Part shown: piece after piece, positions 9,508-18,383 of the stretch
Layout of the letters: every line of letters begins with the position of its first letter
How positions within the stretch are numbered: the stretch's first letter is position 1
Assembly (NCBI GenBank): GCA_913777615.1
Contig: CAJYTK010000013.1
Location: forward strand, 372,001 to 436,000
DNA: 64,000 bases
Reading direction: 5' to 3'
Source: an uncultured Agrobacterium sp.
Lineage (GTDB): Bacteria > Pseudomonadota > Alphaproteobacteria > Rhizobiales > Rhizobiaceae
Notes under the pieces: model-generated
Told to the model about the DNA's origin: nothing
Databases searched by the model: none
What the model saw: the letters and a program-made list of their open reading frames with translations, nothing else
Position numbers and translations under genes: made by a program

Positions 9508-10467
9508 ATGCAAGAGGCAACAGCAACGGCTCCGAAATCCGGCCGGATTGGCTTTCTCGACACGTGGCGAGGCATCGCGCTGATTGCCATGGCGAGCTAT
9601 CATTTCACCTGGGACCTTGCCATGTTCGGCTACATCCCGCCGGAGACGCCGACCGAAGGTCTATGGCGGCTCTATGCGCGGGGGATCGCCAGCTCGTTTT
9701 TGTTTCTTGCCGGATTCAGCCTGTTTCTGGCGCATCGCCGAGACATAAACTGGCAAGCCTTCGGTAAGCGTTTTGCAATGGTGGCCGGTGCAGCCGTGCT
9801 CATCTCAGTTGCGACTTACATCGCCGTTCCAGACGGTTGGATTTTCTTTGGCATCCTGCACAATATCGCCGTGGCCAGTCTGGTTGGCCTTATCTTCCTG
9901 CGCCTGCCCGCAATCGTAACGTTTGCGGTGGCACTTCTCGCGTTCCTGGCACCGCTCCATTTCTCGTCCGATGCCTTCAACACCATCTGGCTGTCCTGGG
10001 TCGGATTTTCGACTGCGCCTCCCCGCTCTAACGATTATGTGCCGGTGCTTCCCTTTCTGGCGCCGTTCCTCGCCGGTCTAGGAGCTGCGCAAATCGTCGT
10101 GCCGAGAGGGTGGCTGGATCGCTTCCGTAAACCGAGCGGCAGGCGCAATATTCTCGCCTTCTTCGGCCGCCACAGCTTGTCTTTCTATCTTATCCATCAG
10201 CCGGTTTTGATCGGCATCGTCTACCTGGCGTCGATCACCTTTCCGCCCCCGCCCGTAGATCAGGTCGAGGCGTACAAGAAGAGTTGCGAATCCAGTTGCA
10301 TGCAAAGCCAGAACACTCTCGAAATCTGTCAGAGCTTTTGCGGCTGCACATTGGAGAAGCTGCACGCCGAAAACGTCTTCGACGCGATGATGGCCAACAA
10401 GGCCGATCTGGACCAGCAGACAAAAATCCAAGACGTCGCCTCTCAATGCTCGGCGCAGGTTCAATGA
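9508..10467 (+). CDS. DUF1624 / heparan-alpha-glucosaminide N-acetyltransferase-like membrane protein
   Basis: A 319-residue protein that opens with the DUF1624 signature (RIGFLDTWRGIALIAMASYHF, shown only in part by its key residues D..RG and YHF) and has about seven membrane helices ending near HSLSFYLIHQPVLIG. Related proteins are membrane acyltransferases that use acetyl-CoA; the acceptor here is unknown. I chose the ATG at 9508, preceded by GAAGGGATAGAAG, over an upstream TTG. The C-terminus extends past the last helix as a roughly 65-residue soluble tail with six cysteines in a C-x3-C-x9-C-x3-C-x-C pattern plus one near the end. Confidence 0.82.
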   Translation: MQEATATAPKSGRIGFLDTWRGIALIAMASYHFTWDLAMFGYIPPETPTEGLWRLYARGIASSFLFLAGFSLFLAHRRDINWQAFGKRFAMVAGAAVLISVATYIAVPDGWIFFGILHNIAVASLVGLIFLRLPAIVTFAVALLAFLAPLHFSSDAFNTIWLSWVGFSTAPPRSNDYVPVLPFLAPFLAGLGAAQIVVPRGWLDRFRKPSGRRNILAFFGRHSLSFYLIHQPVLIGIVYLASITFPPPPVDQVEAYKKSCESSCMQSQNTLEICQSFCGCTLEKLHAENVFDAMMANKADLDQQTKIQDVASQCSAQVQ

Positions 10468-10511
10468 CCTGTCTGAGCGGCGACAATCCTTGCGTTAACG
10501 CACAGCCGTAG

Positions 10512-12293
10512 CTACGCGCAGACAGGCGCCATGTAGCGAAAGCGGTAGAGGCTCTGTTCGGATAGCCACTTGACAACGCCCTTCGCACAGAGCGGCCTCG
10601 ACAACCAGTAACCCTGGAGTTCGTCGCACCCCATGGCGGTCAGTAGTTCGGCGGCTTCCTGGGTTTCCACGCCTTCCGCAACCACCTCGTAGCCCAGCGA
10701 ATGACATAGGGTAATCATAGACTGGACAAGGACACGCTCGCGGTTGCCGTTGCTCATGTCGTCGATAAAGCTACGGTCGATCTTGACGGTGTTCACAGGC
10801 AGCTTCTGAAGATAGGAAAGGCTGCTGTAGCCGGTGCCGAAATCATCAATCGAAAGACGTATTCCGGCTGCCGATAGAGTACTGAGCAGATCCTGAGACC
10901 TCTCGGTTTCGATCATCATTGCCGTTTCTGTGAGTTCGAATTCGATCTGGTCGCTGTCGACACCAGACCGCGCAAGATCAGCGCCGAGCCGATCCCAGAA
11001 ATCGTCTTCCTGCAGATTGATCGCGGACAGATTGATCGAAAGATTGAGCCTAAGTCCCATCGCATTCCACGCGGCCAGTTGCTTCAACGATGCCTTGACG
11101 ACCCACATGGTCAGTTCGCGAGCGTATGCTGAAGCCTCGATAACGGGAATGAACTCCGCTGGGGAAATCGGGCCAAGATCGGGATGGCTCCAGCGCAACA
11201 GGACTTCCATGCTTTTGCAAATGCCGCTTTCGGCATCCACGCGCGGCTGAAACACCAGTGATAACTGGTTGTCATCGGTCAGCGCGTAGGGGAACTCGCG
11301 TTGGATCATGAAATTTCGCTGATGCTGCACGTCGAAGGACGGGGAGAAAAAAGCAATCTTCGAAGGATGCGCTCGAGCATCCTGCACGGCGCTTTGCAGA
11401 GATCGTAAGATTTCCTCCGCAGTGCACTCTCCCGCCTCAAAGACCATGGAGCCGATGGAAGGTGTCATCGTGATCTGGAACTCCACCTCGCTGCCCAGTG
11501 AAAGCATGGTTTTCTCCAGGAGGATCAGGTGGTCGGACATGCCCGTGCCTGGCGGTGACAGGAACACGAATTGCGTCGGGCCGATGTGGTAAGCGAGCGT
11601 TTGGCCGTTCAGATTGTCGTTCAGGATCCGCGCGACCTTCGCGATAAGGCTATCGAGATGAGAAATCCCGACAACGCGGATCATCCGGTCGAATTGTGTG
11701 GTTTGAGCAAGATCGAGGAGGCTGATAATCTGCTCAGTACCTGCGCTATGATGAGATAGGTCAGACAGATCGTTCATCAATTGATGACGGTTCGGAAGGC
11801 CGCTAGACGGGTCGACGCGTCCTAAGGCATGCTGAAGCTCAATCTGATCCATAACCACTGCGGCAAGATCGGTGAGGACCGCCATTTCCTCTTCGGTCAC
11901 TTCACGTGGTTCTGTCCCCAAGACACAAAGCGCGCCGAGACCATGACCATCCGGTGTAATCAATGGCACACCGCAATAGAAGCGAACTCCGGACCGTCCC
12001 ACTGTGCTGTCAGCGTAATAGTCGTGCTTTTGCAAGTCGCGAATGACAAGCGGCAGTTTGGTTTCCGCAACCTCGGCACAGGGTGCCCGGTATCGCGGAA
12101 TTTCATTATGCTCAACGCCGACCTTGGACTTAAAATATTGACGGTCCGCATCAGTGAGCGAAATGCCGGAAATCGGAAGACCGAAGTAAACGGCCAACAG
12201 ACGTGTAATACGATCGAAACTCTCGCTTGGAAGTGTATCGAGAAGGCGTAGGTTTCTCAGAGCAGATAGACGGGCAGCTTCGTCAAGCATCAT
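10512..12293 (-). CDS. GAF-GGDEF(degenerate)-EAL cyclic-di-GMP phosphodiesterase
   Basis: A 593-residue protein. A GAF domain spans about residues 20-155, a GGDEF-like domain 160-315 and an EAL domain 330-580. The GGDEF signature is replaced by GPTQF (238-242), so no diguanylate cyclase activity is expected. The EAL site looks intact: Glu363 (EVLLRW), Asn421, Glu455, Asp483-Asp484 (DDFGTG), Lys504, Glu540 (EGVE) and Gln560. It probably degrades c-di-GMP under control of a small ligand or redox signal bound by GAF. No membrane segment is seen, so it is cytoplasmic. ATG codons at 12293 and 12290 are preferred over an upstream TTG. Confidence 0.88.
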   Translation of the reverse strand: MMLDEAARLSALRNLRLLDTLPSESFDRITRLLAVYFGLPISGISLTDADRQYFKSKVGVEHNEIPRYRAPCAEVAETKLPLVIRDLQKHDYYADSTVGRSGVRFYCGVPLITPDGHGLGALCVLGTEPREVTEEEMAVLTDLAAVVMDQIELQHALGRVDPSSGLPNRHQLMNDLSDLSHHSAGTEQIISLLDLAQTTQFDRMIRVVGISHLDSLIAKVARILNDNLNGQTLAYHIGPTQFVFLSPPGTGMSDHLILLEKTMLSLGSEVEFQITMTPSIGSMVFEAGECTAEEILRSLQSAVQDARAHPSKIAFFSPSFDVQHQRNFMIQREFPYALTDDNQLSLVFQPRVDAESGICKSMEVLLRWSHPDLGPISPAEFIPVIEASAYARELTMWVVKASLKQLAAWNAMGLRLNLSINLSAINLQEDDFWDRLGADLARSGVDSDQIEFELTETAMMIETERSQDLLSTLSAAGIRLSIDDFGTGYSSLSYLQKLPVNTVKIDRSFIDDMSNGNRERVLVQSMITLCHSLGYEVVAEGVETQEAAELLTAMGCDELQGYWLSRPLCAKGVVKWLSEQSLYRFRYMAPVCA

Positions 12294-12582
12294 ATGTCCC
12301 AAAGCATGCCCGACGGGAGCAATGCCAAAGTCGATCAGAAAAGCATTTTTTGTAAGCCGGATATTATCGCGCCAAGAACACGAAAGGCGCCACAGATATG
12401 ACGGGCTTCATGCCCGGGCTCGAAGAATTCAGGATAATCCTACGTGATAAAGGAACGGTAGGACTTAACGGTTCCATGGGTTCTTCGAGCGTGGTTATTG
12501 ATTTATTAAAGAAAAATCCAAGCGCAGAAGCGGTTATGGTCGAACTTCGAGAAGATGAATCGTATATAAGACGCCGATTGAT

Positions 12583-12969
12583 TTACGTCCCGACGCCAAT
12601 TTCCGCGAGGCGCGTCAAGCATGCTTCTTCAACATTGTCCAACTCAACCAAAGTCTCGTCGATGTCACGACGCTTCTGGCGAAGGTCGGCACGCTTTTCG
12701 TCGACCTTTTTCATGAGAAGCTCGAGCTGACCGGACTCACCGGGGGGCTCCTTGTAGACCTGGATGATTTCGCGTATTTCCGCGATTGTAAAACCAATAC
12801 GGCGGCCGCGAAGAATTTCCTGGATGAGCCTGCGATCGGCGGCACGAAACAAACGGGTGCGTCCACGGCGCTCGGGGTGGATCAATCCCTCGTCTTCGTA
12901 GAAACGAAGAGTACGGGTTGACACCCCGAATTCGCGAGTTAGTTCCGTGATGCTGTAATACTTATTCAA
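12583..12969 (-). CDS. MerR family transcriptional regulator (LiuR-like)
   Basis: A 128-residue MerR-type protein: N-terminal winged helix (SITELTREFGVSTRTLRFYE), then a long coiled-coil dimerisation helix (about residues 75-115). It has no cysteine cluster for metal sensing, unlike mercury or copper MerR proteins. It resembles the subgroup that controls branched-chain amino acid or acyl-CoA catabolism (LiuR type), but no such genes are adjacent. A near-perfect palindrome 35 bases upstream is a likely autoregulatory operator. The 280 bases downstream, toward the GAF-GGDEF-EAL gene, contain no gene I can support. Confidence 0.82.
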   Translation of the reverse strand: MNKYYSITELTREFGVSTRTLRFYEDEGLIHPERRGRTRLFRAADRRLIQEILRGRRIGFTIAEIREIIQVYKEPPGESGQLELLMKKVDEKRADLRQKRRDIDETLVELDNVEEACLTRLAEIGVGT

Positions 12970-13003
12970 AGCGCTGTCCCATTCTGGCTGATGGACATTA
13001 TGT

Positions 13004-13025
13004 TTGACCTGTACGTAAAAGTCAA
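13004..13025. promoter_or_regulatory. Palindromic operator candidate for the MerR regulator
   Basis: A 22-base imperfect palindrome with outer arms TTGAC and GTCAA and a symmetric TACGTA centre; 18 of 22 positions are symmetric. It lies between the mgtE stop and the merR start, where a MerR dimer would be expected to bind its own promoter. The arm spacing (12 bases) rules out an FNR site. The TACGTA-centred form recalls reported LiuR sites, from memory only. Confidence 0.55.
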
Positions 13026-13032
13026 TTTTCCA

Positions 13033-14463
13033 TCATGATCCGGATATGCCGAACCACCATGTCGCCAGTCCGAGGAACGAAAAAAATCCCACGATATCCG
13101 TGACCGCCGTTACGAAAACCGCGGACGAAACTGCCGGGTCGGCGCCGAACCTGTCCAGACAAAGGGGGATGAGGATGCCTGCCAGGGCCGCAGCAAGCAT
13201 GTTGATCAACATGGCCGCGGCAATAATTCCACCGATATTCATATCGTGGAACCAGAGGCCGGCAATGATGCCGATGGCACAGCCGAAAAGCGCGCCGTTC
13301 AGCAAACCGACGCCAGCTTCACGGCGAATGATACGTGCGGCGTTGTGGATATCGAGATTTTTGGTGGCGAGTGCCCGCACCGAAACGGTCATAGTCTGCG
13401 ATCCGGCATTGCCGCCCATACCCGCCACGATCGGCATCAAGATTGCGAGTGCCACGATCTGCTGAATAGTGGCGTCGAAGAGTTCGATGACCGACGCTGC
13501 GAGGAATGCCGTCATCAAATTGATACCAAGCCACGGCACGCGCGAGCGTGACGTACTGGCGATGCTGTCGGACAATTCTTCATCACCGACGCCGCCCAGA
13601 CGCAGTAAGTCTTCTTCCGCTTCCTCCTGAATGACGTCTACAACGTCATCGATGGTGAGCACGCCGACGAGACGGCCATTGCTATCCACGACAGCCGCAG
13701 ACAAGAGGTCATACTGCTCGAAAAGCTGGGCGGCTTCTTCCTGGTCCATCTCCGCCGGTATGGGATGGTTCGTCTCGTGCATGATGGTTTCGATCTTCAC
13801 CTGCCGCTTCGAACGCAGCAGCCGGTCTAGATCCATCACGCCCACTAGCTTAAAGGTCGGATCGATGACGAAGATCTGTGAGAAGGATTCAGGTAGCTCC
13901 TCCTCCTCACGCAGATAGTCGATCGTCTGGCCGACCGTCCAGAAGGGCGGAACGGCAACGAACTCGGTCTGCATGCGGCGACCGGCGGAGCTTTCGGGAT
14001 AGTCCAGCGCTCGCAGAAGCCGTACGCGTTCGGTGAAAGGCAGTTGCGAGAGGATGTCGTCACGATCCTCGCGGTCCAGATCCTCAAGAATATAGACGGC
14101 ATCGTCCGAATCGAGCTCACCAATACCGGCGGCGATCTGCTCGTTCGGCATCTGCTCTACGATATCGAGACGGATCGCTTCGTCCACCTCGGTCAGCGCC
14201 GTCATGTCGAAGTCTGCGCCGAGCAGGCGCACCAGCGCGTGGCGCTGCTCGGGCTGGATCGATTCCAGCAGATCGCCCAGTTCGGATTCGTGCAGGCGGG
14301 CTACGTTCTCGCGCAGGAACAGCACGTCACGATCAGTGATCGCGGTGCCCACCATCGCCAGAAAATCCGACCGGATCGATCCATCTTCCGAATAGATGTC
14401 GGCCATCACTTCCGGTCGCTTGGCTTCTTCCGTTTTGGGATGATCGGTGTCGGCTTGTGTCAA
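13033..14463 (-). CDS. mgtE: Magnesium transporter MgtE
   Basis: A 476-residue protein with the MgtE layout: an N-terminal helical domain rich in acidic residues (about 40-150), two CBS domains (about 150-280) and a C-terminal block of five membrane helices (about 310-475) with the pore segment PIVAGMGGNAGSQ. MgtE is a magnesium-gated Mg2+ channel in the inner membrane. The start shown is a TTG preceded by GGGGGCG; an in-frame ATG at residue 20 (14406) is the alternative. Confidence 0.93.
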   Translation of the reverse strand: MTQADTDHPKTEEAKRPEVMADIYSEDGSIRSDFLAMVGTAITDRDVLFLRENVARLHESELGDLLESIQPEQRHALVRLLGADFDMTALTEVDEAIRLDIVEQMPNEQIAAGIGELDSDDAVYILEDLDREDRDDILSQLPFTERVRLLRALDYPESSAGRRMQTEFVAVPPFWTVGQTIDYLREEEELPESFSQIFVIDPTFKLVGVMDLDRLLRSKRQVKIETIMHETNHPIPAEMDQEEAAQLFEQYDLLSAAVVDSNGRLVGVLTIDDVVDVIQEEAEEDLLRLGGVGDEELSDSIASTSRSRVPWLGINLMTAFLAASVIELFDATIQQIVALAILMPIVAGMGGNAGSQTMTVSVRALATKNLDIHNAARIIRREAGVGLLNGALFGCAIGIIAGLWFHDMNIGGIIAAAMLINMLAAALAGILIPLCLDRFGADPAVSSAVFVTAVTDIVGFFSFLGLATWWFGISGS

Positions 14464-14790
14464 CTTGCGCCCCCTTCTTCCGGTCGATAGCCTGCTTTGC
14501 GAACGGGCTGGAGATTGTCGTTTAGAACAACAAAGTCAACAACCCGTTAGGCAAGAAGTGGTTTCATCACCATCCTGTCGCCCTTCTGGCGAGCTACCGA
14601 CAGCTCCGTGTCGTCAACGCACGAATACGATGTCGCCAATAGAAAAACGCAGCGCGCATCCATACCAGAGATCGAATTGATATATGTTAGGTAATCGCCT
14701 ATCTAGACAGTTATGCTGCAGTGCAAACTAAGGATCGGGCAAGTCTGCTTTGATACCGATCGAGACAAAGCCTTCAAGGAGTGACCTTTC
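14464..14790. other. Divergent intergenic region between mgtE and the FdhF/YdeP gene
   Basis: About 330 bases without a supported gene. It carries the ribosome-binding site AAGGAGTG just before the oxidoreductase start. TTGATACCGATCGA at 14750-14763 is one base off an FNR site, but it is too close to the start codon to be a normal activator site. No Mg2+ riboswitch was recognised ahead of mgtE. Confidence 0.45.
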
Positions 14791-17097
14791 ATGGGCAAGA
14801 TGGATTTCATCGGCAAGCCCTCATCCGCGGCCGGCGGCTGGGGTGCGCTGAAAAGCGTTGGCAAGCGCTTGCTAGAATCCGGAGCACCTCTCTCCAACGC
14901 GAAGGCGCTCCTCAAGACCAATCAACCCGACGGTTTCGATTGCCCTGGCTGCGCCTGGGGTGACCCGGAACATGGCTCATCCTTCGAATTTTGCGAGAAT
15001 GGCGTCAAGGCCGTTTCCTGGGAAGCCACGGAGGCGCGCGTCTCTCCCGAGTTTTTCGCCAAGCATACCATCTCCTCGCTGAGCCAGTGGTCGGATTACG
15101 AGCTGGAAAAACAAGGTCGTTTGACAAGTCCCTTACGTTACGATCACGCTTTCGATCGATACGTGCCAGTGTCCTGGGACGATGCTTTCTGCGAGATCGG
15201 CACCATCCTGCGTGGCCTCGACAGTCCGGATCGTGCCGAATTCTATACGTCTGGTCGAGCGTCCAATGAAGCGGCCTTTCTCTATCAGTTGATGGTTCGT
15301 CTCTATGGCACCAACAACTTCCCGGACTGCTCCAATATGTGCCACGAGGCCAGCGGCGTTGGTTTGAAAGCCTCGATCGGCGTTGGCAAGGGCACGGTTC
15401 TTCTGGAAGATTTCGAAAAGACCGACGCGATCTTCGTCATCGGGCAGAATCCCGGCACCAACCATCCCCGCATGCTGGGCGATCTCAGACGCGCAGCCCT
15501 TCGCGGCGCGCGCATCGCCGTCTTCAATCCGATCAGAGAAAAGGGATTGCAGCGTTTCAGTGACCCACAGGACAAGCTGGAAATGATCACTGGGGGCAAT
15601 ACAAAGATTGCCACAAACTATTACCAGCCCCGTCAGGGCGGCGACATGGCGGCCATTCGCGGGATCAGCAAGGTGGTTTTCGCGGCCGACGCGGCTGCGC
15701 GTGCGCAAGGCGAGCCGGCGATTATCGACTATGCCTTCATCGCCGACCATGCTGTGGAGTTCGAGGCCTATCGTGCGGCCGTTGAGGCGACGAGCTGGGA
15801 CGCCATTCTTGACCAGTCAGGTCTGACGCGTGAGGAGATCGAGGAAGCCGCCGCCATCTACATGAATGCCGAATCGGTGATCGCCACCTGGGCCATGGGC
15901 GTCACACAGCACAAGCATTCCGTGATCATCGTTCGCGAGATCACCAATCTCATGCTGCTGCGGGGCAATGTAGGGCGTCCCGGTGCCGGTCTCTGCCCGG
16001 TCCGCGGTCACTCCAATGTCCAGGGCGATCGCACGGTTGGCATCGATGAAAAGGCCCCTGCTGCACTCCTCGATGCGCTGGAAAAAGAGCTTGGAGTTGC
16101 GATGCCACGCAACCAGGGACACAACACGGTCGAGGCGATCAGCGCAATGCTTGATGGACGAGCCGAAGTCTTCATCGCGCTCGGCGGCAACTTCCTGCGT
16201 GCCACCCCTGACAGTCCGCGGATCGTCGAAGCCTTCAAAAAACAGAAGCTGACCGTCAATATCGCAACCAAGCTCAACCATTCCCATCTCGTGCCCGGAG
16301 AGACGTCCTTCATCCTGCCGTGCCTGGGACGTACGGAAATAGATCGCAACTCCAAGGGCTCACCGCAGATCGTAACCGTAGAGGATTCCATGAGCATGGT
16401 TCACGGCTCGGGTGGCATCAATGAGCCAGCCTCGCCGGCACTGCGCTCGGAAATCGCGATCGTTGCTGGAATTGCGGAGGCCACGCTCGGAAATGATCTC
16501 GTCAAGTGGAATGAGCTTGCCGATGATTACGACCTCATCCGGAACATGATCGAGCGGGTTATTCCTGGATTCGACGACTTCAACACGCGTGTCAGGGTGC
16601 CACGTGGTTTCCAGTTGCCTAACTCTGCCGCTCAAAGAGAGTGGAATACGCCGCAACACAAAGCGGTCTTCTTTGCCGGTCCGCTACCCGAAAGGACGGA
16701 TCATCAGAAGGCTCTGGCACAAAACGGTATCTTCGTGTTGCAGACGTTGCGCAGTCATGACCAGTACAACACCACAATATATGGGCTGGACGACCGCTAC
16801 CGCGGCGTCTATGGCGAGCGCCAGGTTCTTTTCATGAACCCGCAGGACATGGATAAAATCGGCGCGCATGCCAAGCAACGAGTGGATATTGTGGGTGAGT
16901 ATGGTGATGGCATCGAGCGTATTGCCCGGAACTTCCGTCTCGTACCGTACAATATTCCACAGGGAAGCGTGGGCGGGTACTATCCGGAGCTCAACGTGCT
17001 CGTGCCGTTGCACAGCTATGGCGAAGGCAGCTTCACGCCGACCTCCAAGTCGGTGCTGGTTTCGGTTCGTTTGCGCCAACAGGACGAGGCGGCTTGA
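14791..17097 (+). CDS. FdhF/YdeP family molybdopterin oxidoreductase
   Basis: A 768-residue protein of the formate-dehydrogenase-H/YdeP group. The N-terminal motif DCPGCAWGDP, the SNMCHEASG segment and GQNPGTNHPRML mark the molybdopterin (bis-MGD) domains; the C-terminal molydopterin-dinucleotide-binding domain runs to about residue 760. No selenocysteine codon is involved. YdeP-type proteins have no confirmed substrate in most organisms; formate is a guess from family name. The stop overlaps the start of the next gene, so this heads a three-gene coupled unit with a winged-helix protein and a deformylase-like protein. Confidence 0.88.
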   Translation: MGKMDFIGKPSSAAGGWGALKSVGKRLLESGAPLSNAKALLKTNQPDGFDCPGCAWGDPEHGSSFEFCENGVKAVSWEATEARVSPEFFAKHTISSLSQWSDYELEKQGRLTSPLRYDHAFDRYVPVSWDDAFCEIGTILRGLDSPDRAEFYTSGRASNEAAFLYQLMVRLYGTNNFPDCSNMCHEASGVGLKASIGVGKGTVLLEDFEKTDAIFVIGQNPGTNHPRMLGDLRRAALRGARIAVFNPIREKGLQRFSDPQDKLEMITGGNTKIATNYYQPRQGGDMAAIRGISKVVFAADAAARAQGEPAIIDYAFIADHAVEFEAYRAAVEATSWDAILDQSGLTREEIEEAAAIYMNAESVIATWAMGVTQHKHSVIIVREITNLMLLRGNVGRPGAGLCPVRGHSNVQGDRTVGIDEKAPAALLDALEKELGVAMPRNQGHNTVEAISAMLDGRAEVFIALGGNFLRATPDSPRIVEAFKKQKLTVNIATKLNHSHLVPGETSFILPCLGRTEIDRNSKGSPQIVTVEDSMSMVHGSGGINEPASPALRSEIAIVAGIAEATLGNDLVKWNELADDYDLIRNMIERVIPGFDDFNTRVRVPRGFQLPNSAAQREWNTPQHKAVFFAGPLPERTDHQKALAQNGIFVLQTLRSHDQYNTTIYGLDDRYRGVYGERQVLFMNPQDMDKIGAHAKQRVDIVGEYGDGIERIARNFRLVPYNIPQGSVGGYYPELNVLVPLHSYGEGSFTPTSKSVLVSVRLRQQDEAA

Positions 17098-17444
17098 TGG
17101 AGAGAGACGAGGCCGCCACGCGCTTCATGGCGGTGGTGGACAGGCTGCTGAAGGCTGCCCACGGTGAATTGCAGCCGACAGGCGCAGCCATTCTCGCGGC
17201 AATAGACCAAGGCGTTGGAAGTGACAGCCGCAGCCTCGCAAACAGCCTTGGTATCGCCCATGCGCTTGTCCTGCGTGAGATCTCCACGCTTTCGGGTACC
17301 ATGCTGCATGTTGTCAGGCGGGATGACCGGACACAAAGGACATTCGTGGAGTTGACGGTCCGAGCGCAGACCATCGCGCTTGCCGCATCGACCGCAGTCA
17401 ATGAACATTCGGTTTCCAATTCCGCCCTCCCGGAGACGCCGTGA
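17097..17444 (+). CDS. Winged-helix (MarR-like) hypothetical protein
   Basis: A 115-residue protein whose central part (about residues 25-75: ILAAIDQGVGSDSRSLANSL, then ALVLREISTLSG) looks like a winged helix-turn-helix. It starts within the stop codon of the upstream oxidoreductase (TGATG) and ends inside the start of the deformylase-like gene (GTGA). It may regulate the operon; no effector domain is visible. Recognition is by fold pattern only. Confidence 0.6.
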   Translation: MERDEAATRFMAVVDRLLKAAHGELQPTGAAILAAIDQGVGSDSRSLANSLGIAHALVLREISTLSGTMLHVVRRDDRTQRTFVELTVRAQTIALAASTAVNEHSVSNSALPETP

Positions 17445-17932
17445 CCATTCGAAAAATCGCTCGATACCCTGACCCTGCCCTCTCCAAGCCGTGTGAACCG
17501 GTAACGGCCTTCGGGCCTGATCTCGCAGCGCTTCAGCAGGATCTTGTCGATACCATGCGCGCAGCCCCTGGCGTGGGGATCACCGCGGCCCACATTGGTG
17601 TATTCGAACGGATCTTCGTATTGGAATTACAACCCGGAGCGATCCTGACTTACGTCAATCCGCAGATTACAAGCATGGTGGCAAAGACGATGCGTCATGT
17701 CGAGGGAAGCGTTTCCATGCCTGGTTTTACCGAAGAACTGGAACGTCCCCAGCAGGTGACTATTCGGTTTCAGGATATGAACGGTGCTGAGCACGAAGAG
17801 ACGGCTGAAGGTTTTCACGCCATCTGCATTCAGCATGAGATCGATCAGCTTGACGGCATTTTCTGGATAAGGCGCCTGTCGAAACTCAAGCGCGATCGGC
17901 TAATCCGCAAATGGGAGAAGGCACAGCGCTGA
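17441..17932 (+). CDS. Peptide deformylase-like protein lacking metal ligands
   Basis: A 163-residue protein of peptide deformylase length and fold, but the three active-site motifs are altered. Motif I is GVGITAAHIG, with His51 where Gln is normal. Motif II is EGSVSMP, with Ser90 in place of the metal-binding Cys. Motif III is QHEIDQLDG, keeping His132 and Glu133 but with Gln136 in place of the second metal-binding His. Two of three metal ligands are gone, so normal deformylase activity is unlikely. It starts with GTG, four bases into the end of the winged-helix gene. The operon with an FdhF-type enzyme suggests a role linked to formyl or formate chemistry, which is inference. Confidence 0.85.
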   Translation: MTIRKIARYPDPALSKPCEPVTAFGPDLAALQQDLVDTMRAAPGVGITAAHIGVFERIFVLELQPGAILTYVNPQITSMVAKTMRHVEGSVSMPGFTEELERPQQVTIRFQDMNGAEHEETAEGFHAICIQHEIDQLDGIFWIRRLSKLKRDRLIRKWEKAQR

Positions 17933-17960
17933 CTGATGCCCGGCGCAGTCTTCGTCTATG

Positions 17961-18383
17961 TCAGGCAATATCCAGACGAAATTCTGCCTCACCGCGCAAG
18001 GTATTGCTGACGGTGCAAATTCTCTCAGCTTCATGCGCTATTGCCTGCTTGGTCTCCTCGTCGAAATTGCCGGTGATCGCAAGCCGCATGTCAAAACGCA
18101 GAATGCGCGCGGGTTCACCGTCGGACTTCTCACCAGTCACCTTTGCCTCGACCGCTTGGAATCTGTCGAGAACACCCATGCGGCTTGCGGCGATGCGCGC
18201 ACTCAAGACCAGACAGGCGGCAAGAGAGGAATAGAGCAGGTCGAGGGGATTAAAGCCCGGATCGGACGCCGCTGTGACCACCGACAGATTTCCGCCGGTT
18301 GGCGTTTCAATCTGCGGATGGCCATTGCGACCTAGAAGCGCGACGGCGCCCACATCCCGCTTCTTCACCCGTAGCTCGCTCAC
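17961..18383 (-). CDS. OsmC family peroxiredoxin-like protein
   Basis: About 140 residues of OsmC/Ohr fold. The two redox cysteines are visible in SSLAACLVLS and ERICTVSNT. These proteins reduce organic or fatty acid hydroperoxides. It is convergent with the deformylase-like gene. I chose the GTG start at 18383; a TTG at 18395 in the same frame is possible but would sit only two bases from its GGAGA. Confidence 0.85.
   Translation of the reverse strand: MSELRVKKRDVGAVALLGRNGHPQIETPTGGNLSVVTAASDPGFNPLDLLYSSLAACLVLSARIAASRMGVLDRFQAVEAKVTGEKSDGEPARILRFDMRLAITGNFDEETKQAIAHEAERICTVSNTLRGEAEFRLDIA

Noticed and set aside
12398-12582. Plus-strand open frame between the GAF-GGDEF-EAL and MerR genes
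   Set aside because: Its second half runs antisense to the MerR gene, it has no convincing ribosome-binding site and matches no family I know.
14750-14763. TTGATACCGATCGA as an FNR site before the FdhF/YdeP gene
   Set aside because: One base off consensus and centred only about 34 bases before the ATG, too close for a normal activator site; no other support.
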